Notes under the pieces: generated by a model
What the model saw: only the letters and a program-made list of their open reading frames with translations
Database searches by the model: none
What the model was told of the DNA's origin: nothing
In this document: piece by piece, positions 11,828 to 22,800 of the stretch
Numbering within the stretch: the first letter of the stretch is position 1
How the letters are laid out: each line of letters starts with the position of its first letter
NCBI RefSeq assembly: GCF_001540865.1
Contig: NC_033630.1
Span: 4,099,909 to 4,163,908, forward strand
DNA: 64,000 nt
Direction: 5' to 3'
Source: Ananas comosus
Taxonomy: Eukaryota > Streptophyta > Magnoliopsida > Poales > Bromeliaceae
Position numbers and translations under genes: made by a program

Positions 11828-11929
11828 GATAACCTAGAAGATTCCTACATGACACTAGATTTTAAAATTGAACCATTGCCTAGTTACAATGTTGCAATCG
11901 GAGACTAATATCAACTGTTACGTGCAGTA

Positions 11930-12110
11930 CCAACCGTCTCTAATGCAAGCAGGAAACAGCTAATTAATGATTGTTACCTTAGGTGTCAAGTTTGAAGCCT
12001 AATTTTTTCACCTTCTCAACTAAGCCTATTTCTAAAAGAAAGAAAGAAAGAAAAAAAAACAGATGGCATGTTACCTGTTTCTCTCTCAAAAAAAAAAAAA
12101 AAAAAAAAAA
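11930..12110 (+). mobile_element. old SINE copy
   Basis: Aligns by eye end to end with the young SINE at 45191-45350: ACCAACCGTCTCTAATGCAA for the head, AACTAAGCCTATTTCTAAAA for the centre, GGCATGTTACCTG for the tail, then a 20-plus poly-A. Many substitutions and an expanded GAAA run mark it as old. Confidence 0.65.
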
Positions 12111-13533
12111 AATAATCGCGCTTGTTGAATGTTTTTAAAAAGGAACTTATTCTATTTTTCCAACCACACCCTTAAAGATGTAAAATTATGTGGCTAAATC
12201 TTGTTGGCTGTTAGGGCAAATAAATTAATTCAACATATAAATTTCTTTGTTCCTATAAAATAAGTAGACATTTATATGTCAGGTTCCCCTTGCAAGAAAC
12301 AATTATATCAGCTACAATTTCGTAATACAATATTTATTTTCTTGGAGGAAAAAAATAGAGAGGAAAACCCCCAACCTGCTTATATTAATTATTGCAGATA
12401 ATGAAAAGCAAGTACCAAAAATGCTTACGGGGGGGGGGTGGGTGGGGGGGGAGTGGGGGGGAAGAAAACACTCATAACAGGAGTCGATACGCAGTTTTGA
12501 ATTGATTGGCTTTTTTGGAGTATGCTTGTATATGGCTCCCATAATATTACCCAAAAAGAGTTAAGCATATGGTGGGTAAAATTAGGATACAATATGAGTA
12601 ACCATAGTATATATAATAACTCTTGTGTTATACATCTCCCCATTACCTGTCTAATAAACATTAGAGTATGTATATATGTGTCCAGATATTTGGATTTTAT
12701 TGGAAGATAATGAAAGTACAGAATGAGGAAGTTCCCCAATAACTTCCTTTGAAATTAATAATTAATATTTAGCATGAAATTGTGATTGGTTGGGAGGAAA
12801 GCATATTTGAGGAGCTTACGCCGCTTTAGAGAGGAAAAAAATTCTCTCATTGAGTAGCATCCAATCTGCTATCATGTCAGTTTTGTCATTATCTATGAAA
12901 TATAATTTTTCTTCTCTATTGGTTATTTTCTTGGATTTTAATATTGAAAAGTATCTAGCAAATCCTTAGATGATGGCCAAATTAACATGCACAGCGAATC
13001 GGAGGCTTTATAATAAGATGTTGTTTGGGAGCTCTTCACTAAAGTTTTATCCTACATTAGAGCTAACAAATCACAGCCCATTTAAGGGTTGATCCAACAC
13101 CTAGGCACCATGTAGAGCCCACTAAAATATTGTTGTTGGGTGGTCCTCTCCTCCTCCTTTTTTGGCCAGATTCATTACCACCCTGTTTCTGATTGAGGAT
13201 TGTGGATTGGTTTGGATGTGGGAAGAAATTATTCAACAATAATATATATGCTATGGAGCTCATATTACTTTGTGATTATGATTTACAAATTTGCTGTCTC
13301 TTGCAAGGTGTTAACTGTCATAATTTGTTACATTAGGACTGTACATTTACAAACAGGTTTATTTTATTATATGTGAGAAAATAATTTAGAAGTCGCGCGG
13401 CTGCAATACATAATTATAAATACCTATTCCGATTCCCCATCTATCTATTACATGTACTCTATACTTTTTGGTCCCGTTTGGTTTGCGAGTAAAATGAGGA
13501 TAACGAAAGTTCTCCCGCTATTCTACCGAACGA
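12111..13533. other. intergenic; contains a guanine-run block
   Basis: AT-rich apart from 12429-12461, which is almost entirely G with single T or A breaks. Open frames here (12312-12739, 13063-13263) have no recognisable domain and two of them read through the G block. Confidence 0.45.
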
Positions 13534-13541
13534 GGTATTAT

Positions 13542-14275
13542 TAGGGGTGGAAACGAGCCGAGCTCGAGCGAGCTTATGTCAGCTCAAATTCGGCTTGAAA
13601 TTAATTTCGAGCCTAAATCTAGGCTCAAGCTCGGCTTGAAATTAATTCGAGCCGAGCTCGAGCGAGCCTAATTTCGAGTCGAGCCGAGCTCGAGCTCTAA
13701 ACGAGCCGATTGAAATTCTCGACATTATATAATCAATAGTTTAATTTTTATAGAACATTACCTACAATTTGATGCAACATGTCCAATAGTTCAAAATACA
13801 AAATAATTATAAGAAATATGAGCTAGGGTGACTTCCTGACTAGATGAGGGTCTGAGAGAGAGAGAGAGAGAGGAAAAAAAGTAGGGATTTGAAAATTTAA
13901 ATGTTATCATGTTTTAGGGTTATGTGCAACAGTGAAAGTCTGAAAGAGAGAGTGTGTTATGTAAATTTAGAGTTTGGCTCAATTGCACGGTCGTACTTGT
14001 TGGGTTTATTTTATGGGCCAACAATAATGGCCCAAATTAAATTAAAGCCTATATATAATTAAAATACATTATATATATATATATATATATATATTCGAGC
14101 TTTTCGAGCCTAATTCGAACGAGCCGAGTAATACTCAAGCTCGGCTTGAAATGAATTTCGAGCCTTTTATTTTGTTCAAGCTCGGCTCATTTAATTTCGA
14201 GTCGAGCTCGAGCGAGCCGAATATCGAGCCGAACACGAGTCGAACGCGAGCCGGCTCGCTCGTTTGCTAGCCCTA
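13542..14275. mobile_element. hAT-type element, 734 bp
   Basis: Perfect 8-bp target duplication GGTATTAT (13534-13541 and 14276-14283). Ends TAGGGGTGGAAACGAGC and GCTCGTTTGCTAGCCCTA are inverted repeats. Subterminal regions are packed with CGAGCTCGAGCGAGC-type words. The centre includes a GA run near 13855-13872 and an AT run near 14070-14093. No transposase coding. Confidence 0.88.
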
Positions 14276-14283
14276 GGTATTAT

Positions 14284-15560
14284 TTGGTTGGGATAAAATA
14301 TTCCGATCACACCTAACTATTCCTGGTTATTTAAGAATAGCTTAGAATAGACTATTCCATCCTTTTAGTGGAATAGGGCTATTCTAAAATTTTTCAAATT
14401 TTATTTTCGAGTAGATGAAAGAGATATGCAGAATAATTTATTTTTTTTATCCCTTACAGGGTTATGACTCCTTGTTATATAAGGCAATCAACTTACAAGG
14501 TGATTTGTTTTATCTTAGAAAAATAACTCAGAGGCCTAATATTGTGTGCCAAGTTAGGAGTGTATATATGTTATCATACTCCCCATCTATTAATTACAAT
14601 ATTTTTCTAGAATAAAAAAAAAGAAAAGATATGCCTAGGCTTTAAAAGGTTGTTGATTTGGTTCAAGATACATGTTAATTCCCACTCATTCATTGGCCTA
14701 GCTTTTATATAAAAAAAAAAAAAAAGCTAAAATATAGGAATACTTGCTTGTTGATTTTTTTTTTTTTTTTTGGACCTTCAAAACGTACATTTTAGCTCCT
14801 TAACTTTCATAAATATTTTTAAAGGATTATAGCTTTAATGAAAAGGGTAAAATGACCAAATTAGCTTTCTAGAAGAAAAAATATATTTTAAATATATTTT
14901 CGTCATTTTTAAGGTACTTTTGAAATAAATTATAAAAAATTGATAGAGTATTGATGATACCATGATAAAGGAGGACTAAATATATCAACTTAAAATTCTG
15001 ATGGAGTAAAATCTAGGTTTTTGTAAGTCGGTGAGAGAAAGTGAAAAGTATATATTTACTGGAGAATTTTCTGTATTTTAACCTAATAAATTAAAAAGAT
15101 ATGAGACTTAGATCTATTTAGCAAAATGTAATTTTCGTGACAACTAGTTAATTTTAAGAACTTTGTTGTTTTTTAGTTTCAGATTTTTAGTTTCAAATTG
15201 AATAAAATTCACCAATAAACTATCAATTTTGATAGTATTAGTAAGATAGAAGATATCTTTTATTTAAAATATTTATTTATTTTCTGAGTTGCAAATTAAG
15301 TAGGTGTTGAAATTAATGTGGAGCTACGTAATATTCCAACTTGCTTTAGTGAAGTTTTACAACTTAATTTGTCAATATTTTAAAATTTTCGATCTCTTTA
15401 AGATGGTGGAATTGACGTAATTTTTAATACAGATAATTGAGATAGGACTAAAGTGCAAGAAGATTTCTTATAATTTAGCCAAATATTAAACACCTAGTAG
15501 GCTCTTGAAATTAAAGAGGAGCAAAACAACTTCATTGTGTGTATGTCACACCGATTACTA
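14284..15560. other. intergenic, AT-rich
   Basis: Poly-A/T tracts near 14710 and 14757, otherwise no recognisable feature. A 66-codon frame at 14415-14615 has no domain. Confidence 0.4.
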
Positions 15561-15564
15561 TACA

Positions 15565-15712
15565 TGTCTTGTAGCTTGTTACATCGCTTCCTGCTTCATT
15601 TATTTCATTTAGAAATAAACTTAGCTAGAAATGTGAATCAACTAGCATTCGAACTTGGATCTCGGATACCAACCACCAAACTCTTTTGCCACTTACGCTA
15701 GGGACGATTGGT
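15565..15712 (-). mobile_element. SINE copy
   Basis: Minus-strand match to the SINE family, with B-box region (plus strand CATTCGAACTTGGATCTCGG), TACCAACCACCAAACTC and the head GGGACGATTGGT. The 3' tail is diverged. Confidence 0.7.
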
Positions 15713-16280
15713 ACCTACTTTTGTCTTTTGTGATAGGCAAGTAAAGCTTTCATTACTTAGCTTAGGAGTATAAATTCATAGTTGTTGAGTAGGTTTCAGT
15801 AAAACTACTCTCACTCAATAAGAAAAGTTCAACTTGTTTAGAAATGGCATTAAAACATACTTTAAATTTGGGTTACTTGCATACAATTTTATGAAGATAC
15901 ATTAAATTATCAGTATATCCTTCTAAAATATAAGTATTCAAATATATATTTTTTTTTTACTGTTGAAATCTGTTAGTAAAGTTTATTTAACCATAAATAA
16001 AATTGAACCAAATACTTTAACCGTGATTAATTGATATGAAAATAATTATTTTGCTCCTTACACATCTAATGAGAGAAAGAAGAGGAGAAAAGAAAGAGAT
16101 AGAACAAGAGAGAGAACTCGAGAGAACTAGAATTTTACGAGGAGGCAGATGTTTTGGGAGAGTGCGGGTTAGCAAGAGTGAGCACGGTCCTCCTCATCCC
16201 TGAGGCGCCATTTCTAGAGGTTGAAAAGAGAAGGAGAAATAGGCGCAGGCGAGGATAAAGAGAAAGAAAAAAATTATTCA
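15713..16280. other. intergenic
   Basis: AT-rich with a purine-rich patch at about 16070-16130. No gene recognised. Confidence 0.35.
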
Positions 16281-16295
16281 ACATTTACAAATACG

Positions 16296-16447
16296 ACCGA
16301 CCGTCCCTAGAGCAAGTGGCAAAGGACTTGGTGGTTGGTACCCGAGACCGAAATTCGAATCCTAGTTGATTCACATTTCTAGTTAAGTTTATTTCTAAAT
16401 GAAATAAACGAAGCGGGTAGCGTGCTACCTATCTCTCTAAAAAAAAA
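16296..16447 (+). mobile_element. well-preserved SINE copy
   Basis: Starts ACCGACCGTCCCTAGAGC and carries an A-box-like TAGAGCAAGTGG and B-box-like ATTCGAATCCTAG. The tail is GCGGGTAGCGTGCTACC, then TATCTCTC and poly-A. Flanked by a 15-bp target duplication with one mismatch (ACATTTACAAATACG at 16281-16295, ACATTTACAAATATG at 16448-16462). Confidence 0.88.
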
Positions 16448-16462
16448 ACATTTACAAATATG

Positions 16463-17146
16463 ACAATTTACAGAGACATATTTATACGAACAATAATATT
16501 GTTATTTCATGTAGTAATTGGTAAAAACAACCATATTACAAACTGATATAAACTAGTAGAGGTTCAAATATAAATATATTAACACATTTGAAACCATCCT
16601 GACATATTCAAGCATAGCCATTCAGCATAAGTTATCACTAGATAACTTATTCTAGCATTCAAACACAATCTTTTGAATTTTCAAATGGAACTTTATTCAA
16701 TTGCACTTGTGGTCCTTAAACTACGAGACACGGGATGCTTTAGTCTTCAAATTCTAATTTGTTGTTGCAATTTTATAGCCGAACATTCTAAATTATTATA
16801 ATTAAGTTATAAAATACAATTTAGCTAATTGAATGATGATGTGTTGCTGTTGTGCTAGTAATATGGCATAGATTGCAAGTTCTCGAATGTACTTTAGTCG
16901 GTTAAATCATTATGTGCTGCTGATGTGATAGTGTTACGGCATATTAGTTATTTCATGCTTTACATTATTATCATATTAGCGACAGGTCACTATAATTTGG
17001 TTAATTAAAATGTACCGAAAAATTTTATTACGAAAAAATAAAAGGTTCAAGTCAAAAATTATAATTAATAAATTGAATTTGATGATAACAGTGTCATACC
17101 CGTGGTAGTTTGAGGACTAAAAGTGCAATTCATTTTATATAGGATA
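16463..17146. other. intergenic, AT-rich
   Basis: No gene, RNA or terminal-repeat element recognised. Confidence 0.35.
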
Positions 17147-17499
17147 AACTTCAAATATTATTTATGTAATTTCGCACTTTCATACTTTAGTACCATATGG
17201 TTTAAAGTGTATCAATTTAGTATTTTGTAATTTTATTTTTTTTCTTTTCGCTAGTTCCTCCGTTAATATTTTATTAAATTACATATAAAAATTTTAAATA
17301 CTTCACCTAAATTTATCAAATATTTACTTTAATACCTTTTAGTTTTAACTTTTTCACTAATTTAATAAAAAAGATTAGTGAAGGAGATAATAAAAAGAAA
17401 AAAAAAACCACGGAGTACTAAATTGATATACTTTAAACCACAGCATACTAAAATAAAAAAAAACGAAATTATAAGTGTGGTATTTAAAGATTTTCCTTT
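17147..17499. mobile_element. palindromic MITE copy 1
   Basis: Two long complementary arms: left arm words TTTAGTACCATATGGTTTAA and GTGTATCAATTTAGTA are answered on the right by TACTAAATTGATATAC and TTTAAACCACAG. Same family as 18013-18397, 24908-25292 and 60545-60937. Exact ends and target duplication were not resolved. Confidence 0.7.
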
Positions 17500-17524
17500 T
17501 ATATGTATTGCAATATAAATTTTT

Positions 17525-17960
17525 ATGAAGTAAATAAGTTACTGATTGGTGCCACGGTGGTGATGGGGGACATTTTGCGCGGAGCATAGTGAGATGCGGC
17601 CACCGCGGATTTTGGCTTGACCGGCCAGCAAAGCCACGTGTTCGCCCGGCTGACCAATAGCCGTAGGGCATCAACTAATAAGAGAAACGCGTTTCCCCGC
17701 ACTCGTACGACGACTTGGGGTGCGTTTCCCGCTTGAACGGAACGGGAAACGCCACACCGGATCCCGCTCTGATACAGCGAGACAAAACTGTACCCGCGGG
17801 TGGGACCCACCAGACAACTCAGCAGCTCTTTCGCCAGCTGTCAACCTCATCAGGTGCTCTAAAATCTCTAGCCCTCATTCTTTCGCAAATTTACGTCCCT
17901 GCCATCGCCTCGCGCAGAATGACGATTCAATCCTTCGAACTAAATAAAAAAAATTGAATC
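17525..17960. promoter_or_regulatory. GC-rich promoter-like island with no gene attached
   Basis: The only GC-rich stretch between 6 and 20 kb apart from the interior of the Mutator-like element. It holds ATTGG (17545) and CCAAT (17654), a G-box core CACGTG (17635-17640), an E2F-type TTTCCCGC (17725-17732) inside a perfect 10-bp inverted repeat GCGTTTCCCG/CGGGAAACGC (17722-17731 and 17743-17752), and a GGACCCAC TCP-type word near 17800. The short open frames here have no domain. Function is inferred only from motif clustering. Confidence 0.4.
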
Positions 17961-18012
17961 GATTTTAACTAAATCGGCAGGATTTTTATAAGTCATATTA
18001 AAATAAAGAAAA

Positions 18013-18397
18013 AAATTCAAATATCACCCCTATGGTTTCATATTTTTTTTATTTTGATACTTTATGATTTAAAGTGTATTAGTTTAGTACCTCGTGGTTT
18101 TATTTATTTTTTTTATTATACCTTTCACTAATTATTTTCGTTAAATCAGTGACAAAGTTAAAACTAAAAGGTACTAAAGTGAATATTAAATAGATCTAGA
18201 TGGAGTGTATAAGATTTTTTTGTATATAATTCAACGAAATGTTAACGGAGGAGCTGACGAAAAGAAAAAAATAAAATCACTACAGTACTAAATTGATACA
18301 CTCTAAACCATAGTGTACTAAATTGATACACTCTAAACCATAGTGTACTAAAGTTAGAAAATGCGAAATCACAGGGATGGTATTTGAAGTTTACCTT
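18013..18397. mobile_element. palindromic MITE copy 2
   Basis: Same foldback family as 17147-17499. The right arm contains a direct duplication of about 28 bp (GTGTACTAAATTGATACACT repeated at about 18310 and 18338). Confidence 0.7.
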
Positions 18398-18826
18398 AAA
18401 ATTAAACAACAAAATTAAGTTAGCTAATTTTATTTTTTATATAATTTTTTAAAAAATTTATTGTTTCATCGGATTTCAAATTAGAATTTTTTATAAAATA
18501 AAAATTAAACTAGATGAGGACAAAATGAAACTTTTTAAATCACAGTATGACAAAATAAAAATAAGGTAAACTATATAGGACAATTTGCCATAGTGGTGAA
18601 TTAGATCTAAATGGTTGTAAATTTGATTCTTTCTTAGCTTATTTATAAAGGAGCAAATAATATAAAGTAATGTTATACTTGGTAAATAAAGGAGGGTATT
18701 TAATTGGTGAAAAAAATATAAAAAGTAAGTATAATTTTATTAAATTGTAAAATTTATAAAATATTATAAAATTTATTTATATTAACCCTTATAAAAAGGT
18801 ATTATTCAATTACTTTTCAGTCTTCA
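18398..18826. other. intergenic, AT-rich
   Basis: Nothing recognised. Confidence 0.35.
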
Positions 18827-19251
18827 CCAGGGATTAGGAATATTAATGGATACGAATATTTGAAATTTTGTCCGAAATCAAATCCAAATCCGAACGGAGT
18901 GAATTTATTCGATACTAAACGGATATAGTTTCGAATATGTATATCAAAAATAAAAATCTGGTATAGATTTTGGCTATACCCGACCCAAATCCAAATCTGA
19001 ATCCAATGAGAACCCGAACAGAGCGGATTTACTGATGCTAAAAGGTTATGATTTCGAATATAGATATCGAAAACAAAAATCCGACGGATATAGATTCGGA
19101 AATAAATTTTGACTATATCCGATCTAAATCTGAACCCGACCCGAACCCGAATTTATTTTACATTATATATAATATGTATATAAATAATATGTATATAAAT
19201 ATTTAATGTTATATCTGAATTTATGTTTTAAAATTTAGATTTAATGTAAAA

Positions 19252-20107
19252 CTAGTGTAGAGACCCGCGCGATGCAGCGGGTAGATAATAAAAACAAAAT
19301 TTTAAAATTTTAATAAAATTTATATTTACAGTTTACTCACATATATGAAGCTATACTATGTTAAGCACAATTAATTTGTATGACCAAATTCAACTGCTAA
19401 AAAAAAAATTATAGTTAGAAACTTATATAATTTTTTTAAAATCATCAAAATACAGAAGAAACATATAATTTTATTGTATTATGTGACTCTTGAACATTCC
19501 GTTGTGAAAGATAAAAAAGTGCTAACTCCAACGCAGCTGAATCAACCCAGCGGGCACTTATATGAGCCGCGACTCGCTTAGTTGGACGATACTTTTCGAA
19601 GGAGACAATGTTCTTTGCATGTTCTTATTCTTTTTCATCGTCCTCATCATCTTTATTAACACAATGAGAGAGAGAGCTAGATGAGTGTGGGCTGGGAGAT
19701 TAGATAATGATATTCTTTTTTGCATAAAAAATAACAAACCATGCAAAAGAGGATGGGGGAATTAATGGAGTTGGAAGTGGATTGTAGTTATAAATCTCAC
19801 TCATTGGTGGAATATCGTGTATATAATTAAATATTGCATTTTGGATTGGAATTATAATTCTTGTGATTTCAATGACTGGGAGGTGAAGGGTTTGGTGTTG
19901 AAAAGAAATTTGAGGGAGAAGAAATGATCAATATTGAAGAGAAATAACATATAAATTAAAAAGCACATTGAATAGAGAGGAAGGGAAAAGCCAAGATCAT
20001 TGAATAGGAGGTGATGGTGAAAGGAAACTTGCCACGTGGCAAAAACATTGAAAATTCATATATATTAATTAATAGAGTAATAGATTAATAGATAATAGAT
20101 TAATAGA
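19252..20107 (-). mobile_element. non-autonomous Helitron 3
   Basis: Minus-strand 3' end CTAG preceded by hairpin CCCGC-T-GC-ATC-GC-GCGGG, with host A at 19251 and T at 20108. The 5' end is TCTATTAATCTATTATCTAT; this region repeats TAGATTAATAGATAA, so the end could be off by about 20 bp. No Rep/helicase coding. Confidence 0.72.
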
Positions 20108-20118
20108 TATTTTAAAAT

Positions 20119-21029
20119 GGGTTATTTTCATACACGTCCCTGCAAACATAGTGAATTGCAGAAGTATCCCTGCAAAACGAAAATTTCATAAGTTGTCCCT
20201 GCAAAAGTCTTAAGTTATGCAGATATGTCCCTACCATTAAGGTCTGTTAAAAAAATTTCGTTAACCACAATTAAAAACTTAACCATGGTTAATTAATAAC
20301 GTAAATTGACGGTTTTGCCCTTCTTCCTCTTTCTCCTCTTCCTCTTCCATCTTCTTCCTCGCCGACGGTGGCGGCGACGGCGACGGCGGCATCGGCGGCG
20401 AACCCTCTCCCTCTTCCTCTTCCTCTTCTCTCTTCCTCTCCCTCTTCCTCTTCCCCCTTCTTCTTCCTCTCCTTTTTCCTCTTCCCTTTTCTTCGTCGCC
20501 GGCGAGGGAGAAGATGCGGCGGCGACGGTGGCGATGACGAACCCTCTCCCTCTTCCCTCTTCCTCTTCGCATTTCTTCTTCCTCTCCCTCTTCCTCTTCC
20601 TCTTCTTCGTCGCCAGCGAGGGAGGAGATGCGGCAGCGGCGGTGAAAGCAAACCCTCTCCCTCTTCCTCTTCCTCTTCCCTCTTCTTCTCCCTCTTCCTC
20701 TCCTTCTTCCTCTCCTTCTTTCTCTTCCCTCTTCTTCGTCGCCGGCGAACCCAACCCTGCGCCGCCGCCGCCGCCATCCACTCCGATGGCCCAAAGAGGG
20801 AGAGAAAAAGAAGGGAAAGAGAAATATTTTGGAGGGATATATTTGTGAGGGTAAAAAAGTCATTTCACAAGAAAACTGTTAAAAAATTAACAGTTTCCTA
20901 ACAGATTTCAACCAGAGGGACATATCTGCATAACTTAGGACTTTTGTAGGGACAACTTATGAAATTTTTGTTTTGCAGGAATATTTCTGCAATTCACTAT
21001 GTTTGTAGGGACGTGTATGCAAATAACCC
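20119..21029. mobile_element. Mutator-like element with long TIRs and GC-rich interior
   Basis: Perfect 9-bp target duplication TTTTAAAAT (20110-20118 and 21030-21038). Terminal inverted repeats of roughly 150 bp begin GGGTTATTTTCATACACG and end CGTGTATGCAAATAACCC. The interior (20306-20800) has a pyrimidine-rich + strand broken by GC-rich blocks. Open frames of 160-194 codons on both strands there are low-complexity Arg/Glu or Ser/Pro/Leu runs and are not believable genes. A Pack-MULE origin for the interior is possible. Confidence 0.82.
20306..20790 (+). repeat. CCTCTT-rich tract with recurring GC-rich blocks
   Basis: CTTCTTCGTCGCC-GCGA blocks recur near 20490, 20606 and 20733, separated by (CCTCTT)n-type DNA. 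A related GC-rich block sits at 20357-20400. The recurrence suggests internal tandem duplication of a captured or low-complexity segment. Confidence 0.7.
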
Positions 21030-21211
21030 TTTTAAAATATTAAAAAGAGAAAAAATTATTTTGGGTTCGGATTCGAATTTCAAATTTTTGGTGAATTCAA
21101 ATTTGAATATAAATTTTTAAAATTTTTCGGATTTAAATTTGAGTTCAAATTTCGGGTTTGAAGTTTCAGATATTTGAAAATTCGTGCTGAATCCGACCGT
21201 TCGCATTTCTA

Positions 21212-21552
21212 CCCGGGATAGAGATAGCCACCCTGGCAGAGTGTTGCATCTACCACGCACCAAATCCAATCATTGGGGTTAGACCCTGGTTTCCTGGTAA
21301 ATTCCCACAACTTTGGGGTCATTCATTGTTGCAGCACCACACCTTCCTTAACCTAGCGTTTGTATATATATATAACGTTACACATTCCTCTGCTGATCAT
21401 CAAAGGAAAAATAGAAAAAGAAGAGCTCTCCATTGTATGTTTCGTTCTCGCTTATATTATATATAAATACTTGTTATGTTAATATATAACCCAGATTTAA
21501 TTTTGAATAATGTAGCACAATTTGCTTTCTGAAAGAAGCTATTAAACGATCG
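21212..21552 (+). promoter_or_regulatory. promoter region of the PCaP1-like gene
   Basis: Contains a TATATATATATA stretch near 21363-21375 about 180 bp ahead of the start codon, then a purine-rich leader. The hAT insertion ends only about 340 bp upstream of the coding start. Confidence 0.45.
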
Positions 21553-22422
21553 ATGGGTTACTGGAAATCGAAGGTTGCTCCGAAGATCAAGAAGATCTTT
21601 GACAAGGACGGCAAAAAGGCGGCCGCCGCCGACTTCTCCAAGTCCTTCAATAAGGTGGTTTCATTGCTTCACGATCTTCTTCTCCTTTTAACTATTTTTC
21701 ATTCTATTTTTTTCATTACTTTTAATTATATATACATATTAGGATGAGATTAGTAAGGAGGTGGAGGAGAAAAAGAGTGAGCTACAACCCAAAGTTGTTG
21801 TGGTTTATGAAGCTGCTTCTGCTGAGATCAAGGTCAAGCTAATAATTTCTCTTTTATCAATATATATATATATACATATATATATACACTTAAGCTGTTC
21901 TTATATATTTATCATTTTGCATGCATGAACTAAATAAAAGTTGTTACAATATAGACTTTGGTGAAGGAGCGCAAACAAAGTGGAGTCAAGAAGCACTCCC
22001 TCGCGGTCGCTAAATTCCTCCAAGAATTAATAACAATCGGTATTTATATTTTTATACAATATTAATTAATAGTCAGTGCAAAAAAAAAAAAAAATTCATC
22101 TTAATTTAATTTAATATAATAATTCCAGAGTTCCCTGGAGCCAAGAAAGTGAGTGAGGCGCCGCAGCGTCGGCCCCGCCTTCGTCGCAGGCCCGGTGCTC
22201 TTCGTCTTGCGAGAGGTCTCGGGCTTCGTGGTCACGGTATGTGCGACGGCGGCGGCCGAAGCGCCCGTCGCCACCGAGGAGACGGCCTCGAGAGAGGTGG
22301 CGGCAGTGGTGATGGGGGAGAAGAAGGTGGAGATCGAGGAGGCTGCGGCCGAGCCAGCTGAACCGGCACCTGAACCGGCCTCTGAACCGGCTGAACCGGC
22401 CGAGGAGACTCCCAAGCCTTGA
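21553..22422 (+). CDS. PCAP1: DREPP/PCaP1 plasma-membrane cation-binding protein, frameshifted
   Basis: Four exons: 21553-21654, 21743-21832, 21955-22039 and 22129-22422. The N-terminus MGYWKSKVAPKIKKIFDK is the family signature: Gly2 is the myristoylation site and the Lys-rich start binds phosphoinositides and calmodulin. Exon 2 reads DEISKEVEEKKSELQPKVV, exon 3 TLVKERKQSGVKKHS, and exon 4 opens FPGAKKVSEA. The reading frame then breaks between about 22158 and 22165: the family sequence VGPAFVAGPVLFVL and the acidic Ala/Glu/Pro tail ending EETPKP continue in the +1 frame to the stop at 22420-22422. Family members are peripheral plasma-membrane proteins that bind Ca2+/Cu2+ and phosphatidylinositol phosphates and affect microtubules. 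In the literal frame the product would lose the C-terminal half of the domain. Sequencing error, recent pseudogenisation or an annotation problem are all possible. Confidence 0.85.
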
Positions 22423-22489
22423 CCAGTCAAAGAGGTTGCATGCATGGGCTTGGTTTGAGCCAATTAAACCCTATTTATTATATATAATA

Positions 22490-22800
22490 TTATTTTTAAG
22501 AGTAAAGCTAGAATAATCCTCGAAGTAAACAGAGTTATTCACTTCTAGATTGTTTCTGGCGGTAGAACATTCGAATCGATCATCGGCTCTTTAGACATAA
22601 GTCGGCTATTTAGACTTTCTGGAAACTGAATTTCACAATTATACCATATCATTTGTCTAGTAATCGAGTGAGAGTTAAAAGCCATTAATTAAAAATTGTC
22701 AATTTTTGAACCAGTTGAAAATTAGGCAAATGATATAAAAATGCTATAAAATTTGAAATCTAAAATGTTCGAATATATATTATATATTATGTTTAATGAT
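22490..22800. repeat. degraded relative of the 23.7-kb foldback element
   Basis: Words such as ATTCGAATCGATCATCGGCTC and ATATCATTTGTCTAGTAATC, here shortened, resemble the arms of the element at 23716-24257. No target duplication seen. Confidence 0.4.

Larger units (their letters stand above)
18835..21211. mobile_element. hAT-type element carrying two nested insertions
   Basis: Ends TAGGAATATT and CGCATTTCTA are short imperfect inverted repeats, flanked by an 8-bp near-perfect duplication (CCAGGGAT at 18827-18834, CCCGGGAT at 21212-21219). The outer sequence is rich in ATCCGAA/TTCGGAT words on both sides. A Helitron (19252-20107) and a Mutator-like element (20119-21029) sit inside. Without them the element is about 600 bp. 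Confidence 0.65.

Noticed and set aside
20279..20901. Open frames of 160-194 codons on both strands
   Set aside because: They are translations of a CCTCTT/AAGAGG-rich tract (Arg/Glu or Ser/Pro/Leu runs), overlap in five frames and lie inside a transposon.
22149..22166. Possible 18-bp intron (GTGAGT to CAG) at the PCaP1 frame break
   Set aside because: Far below the minimum intron length in plants, and removing 18 bp would not change the frame.
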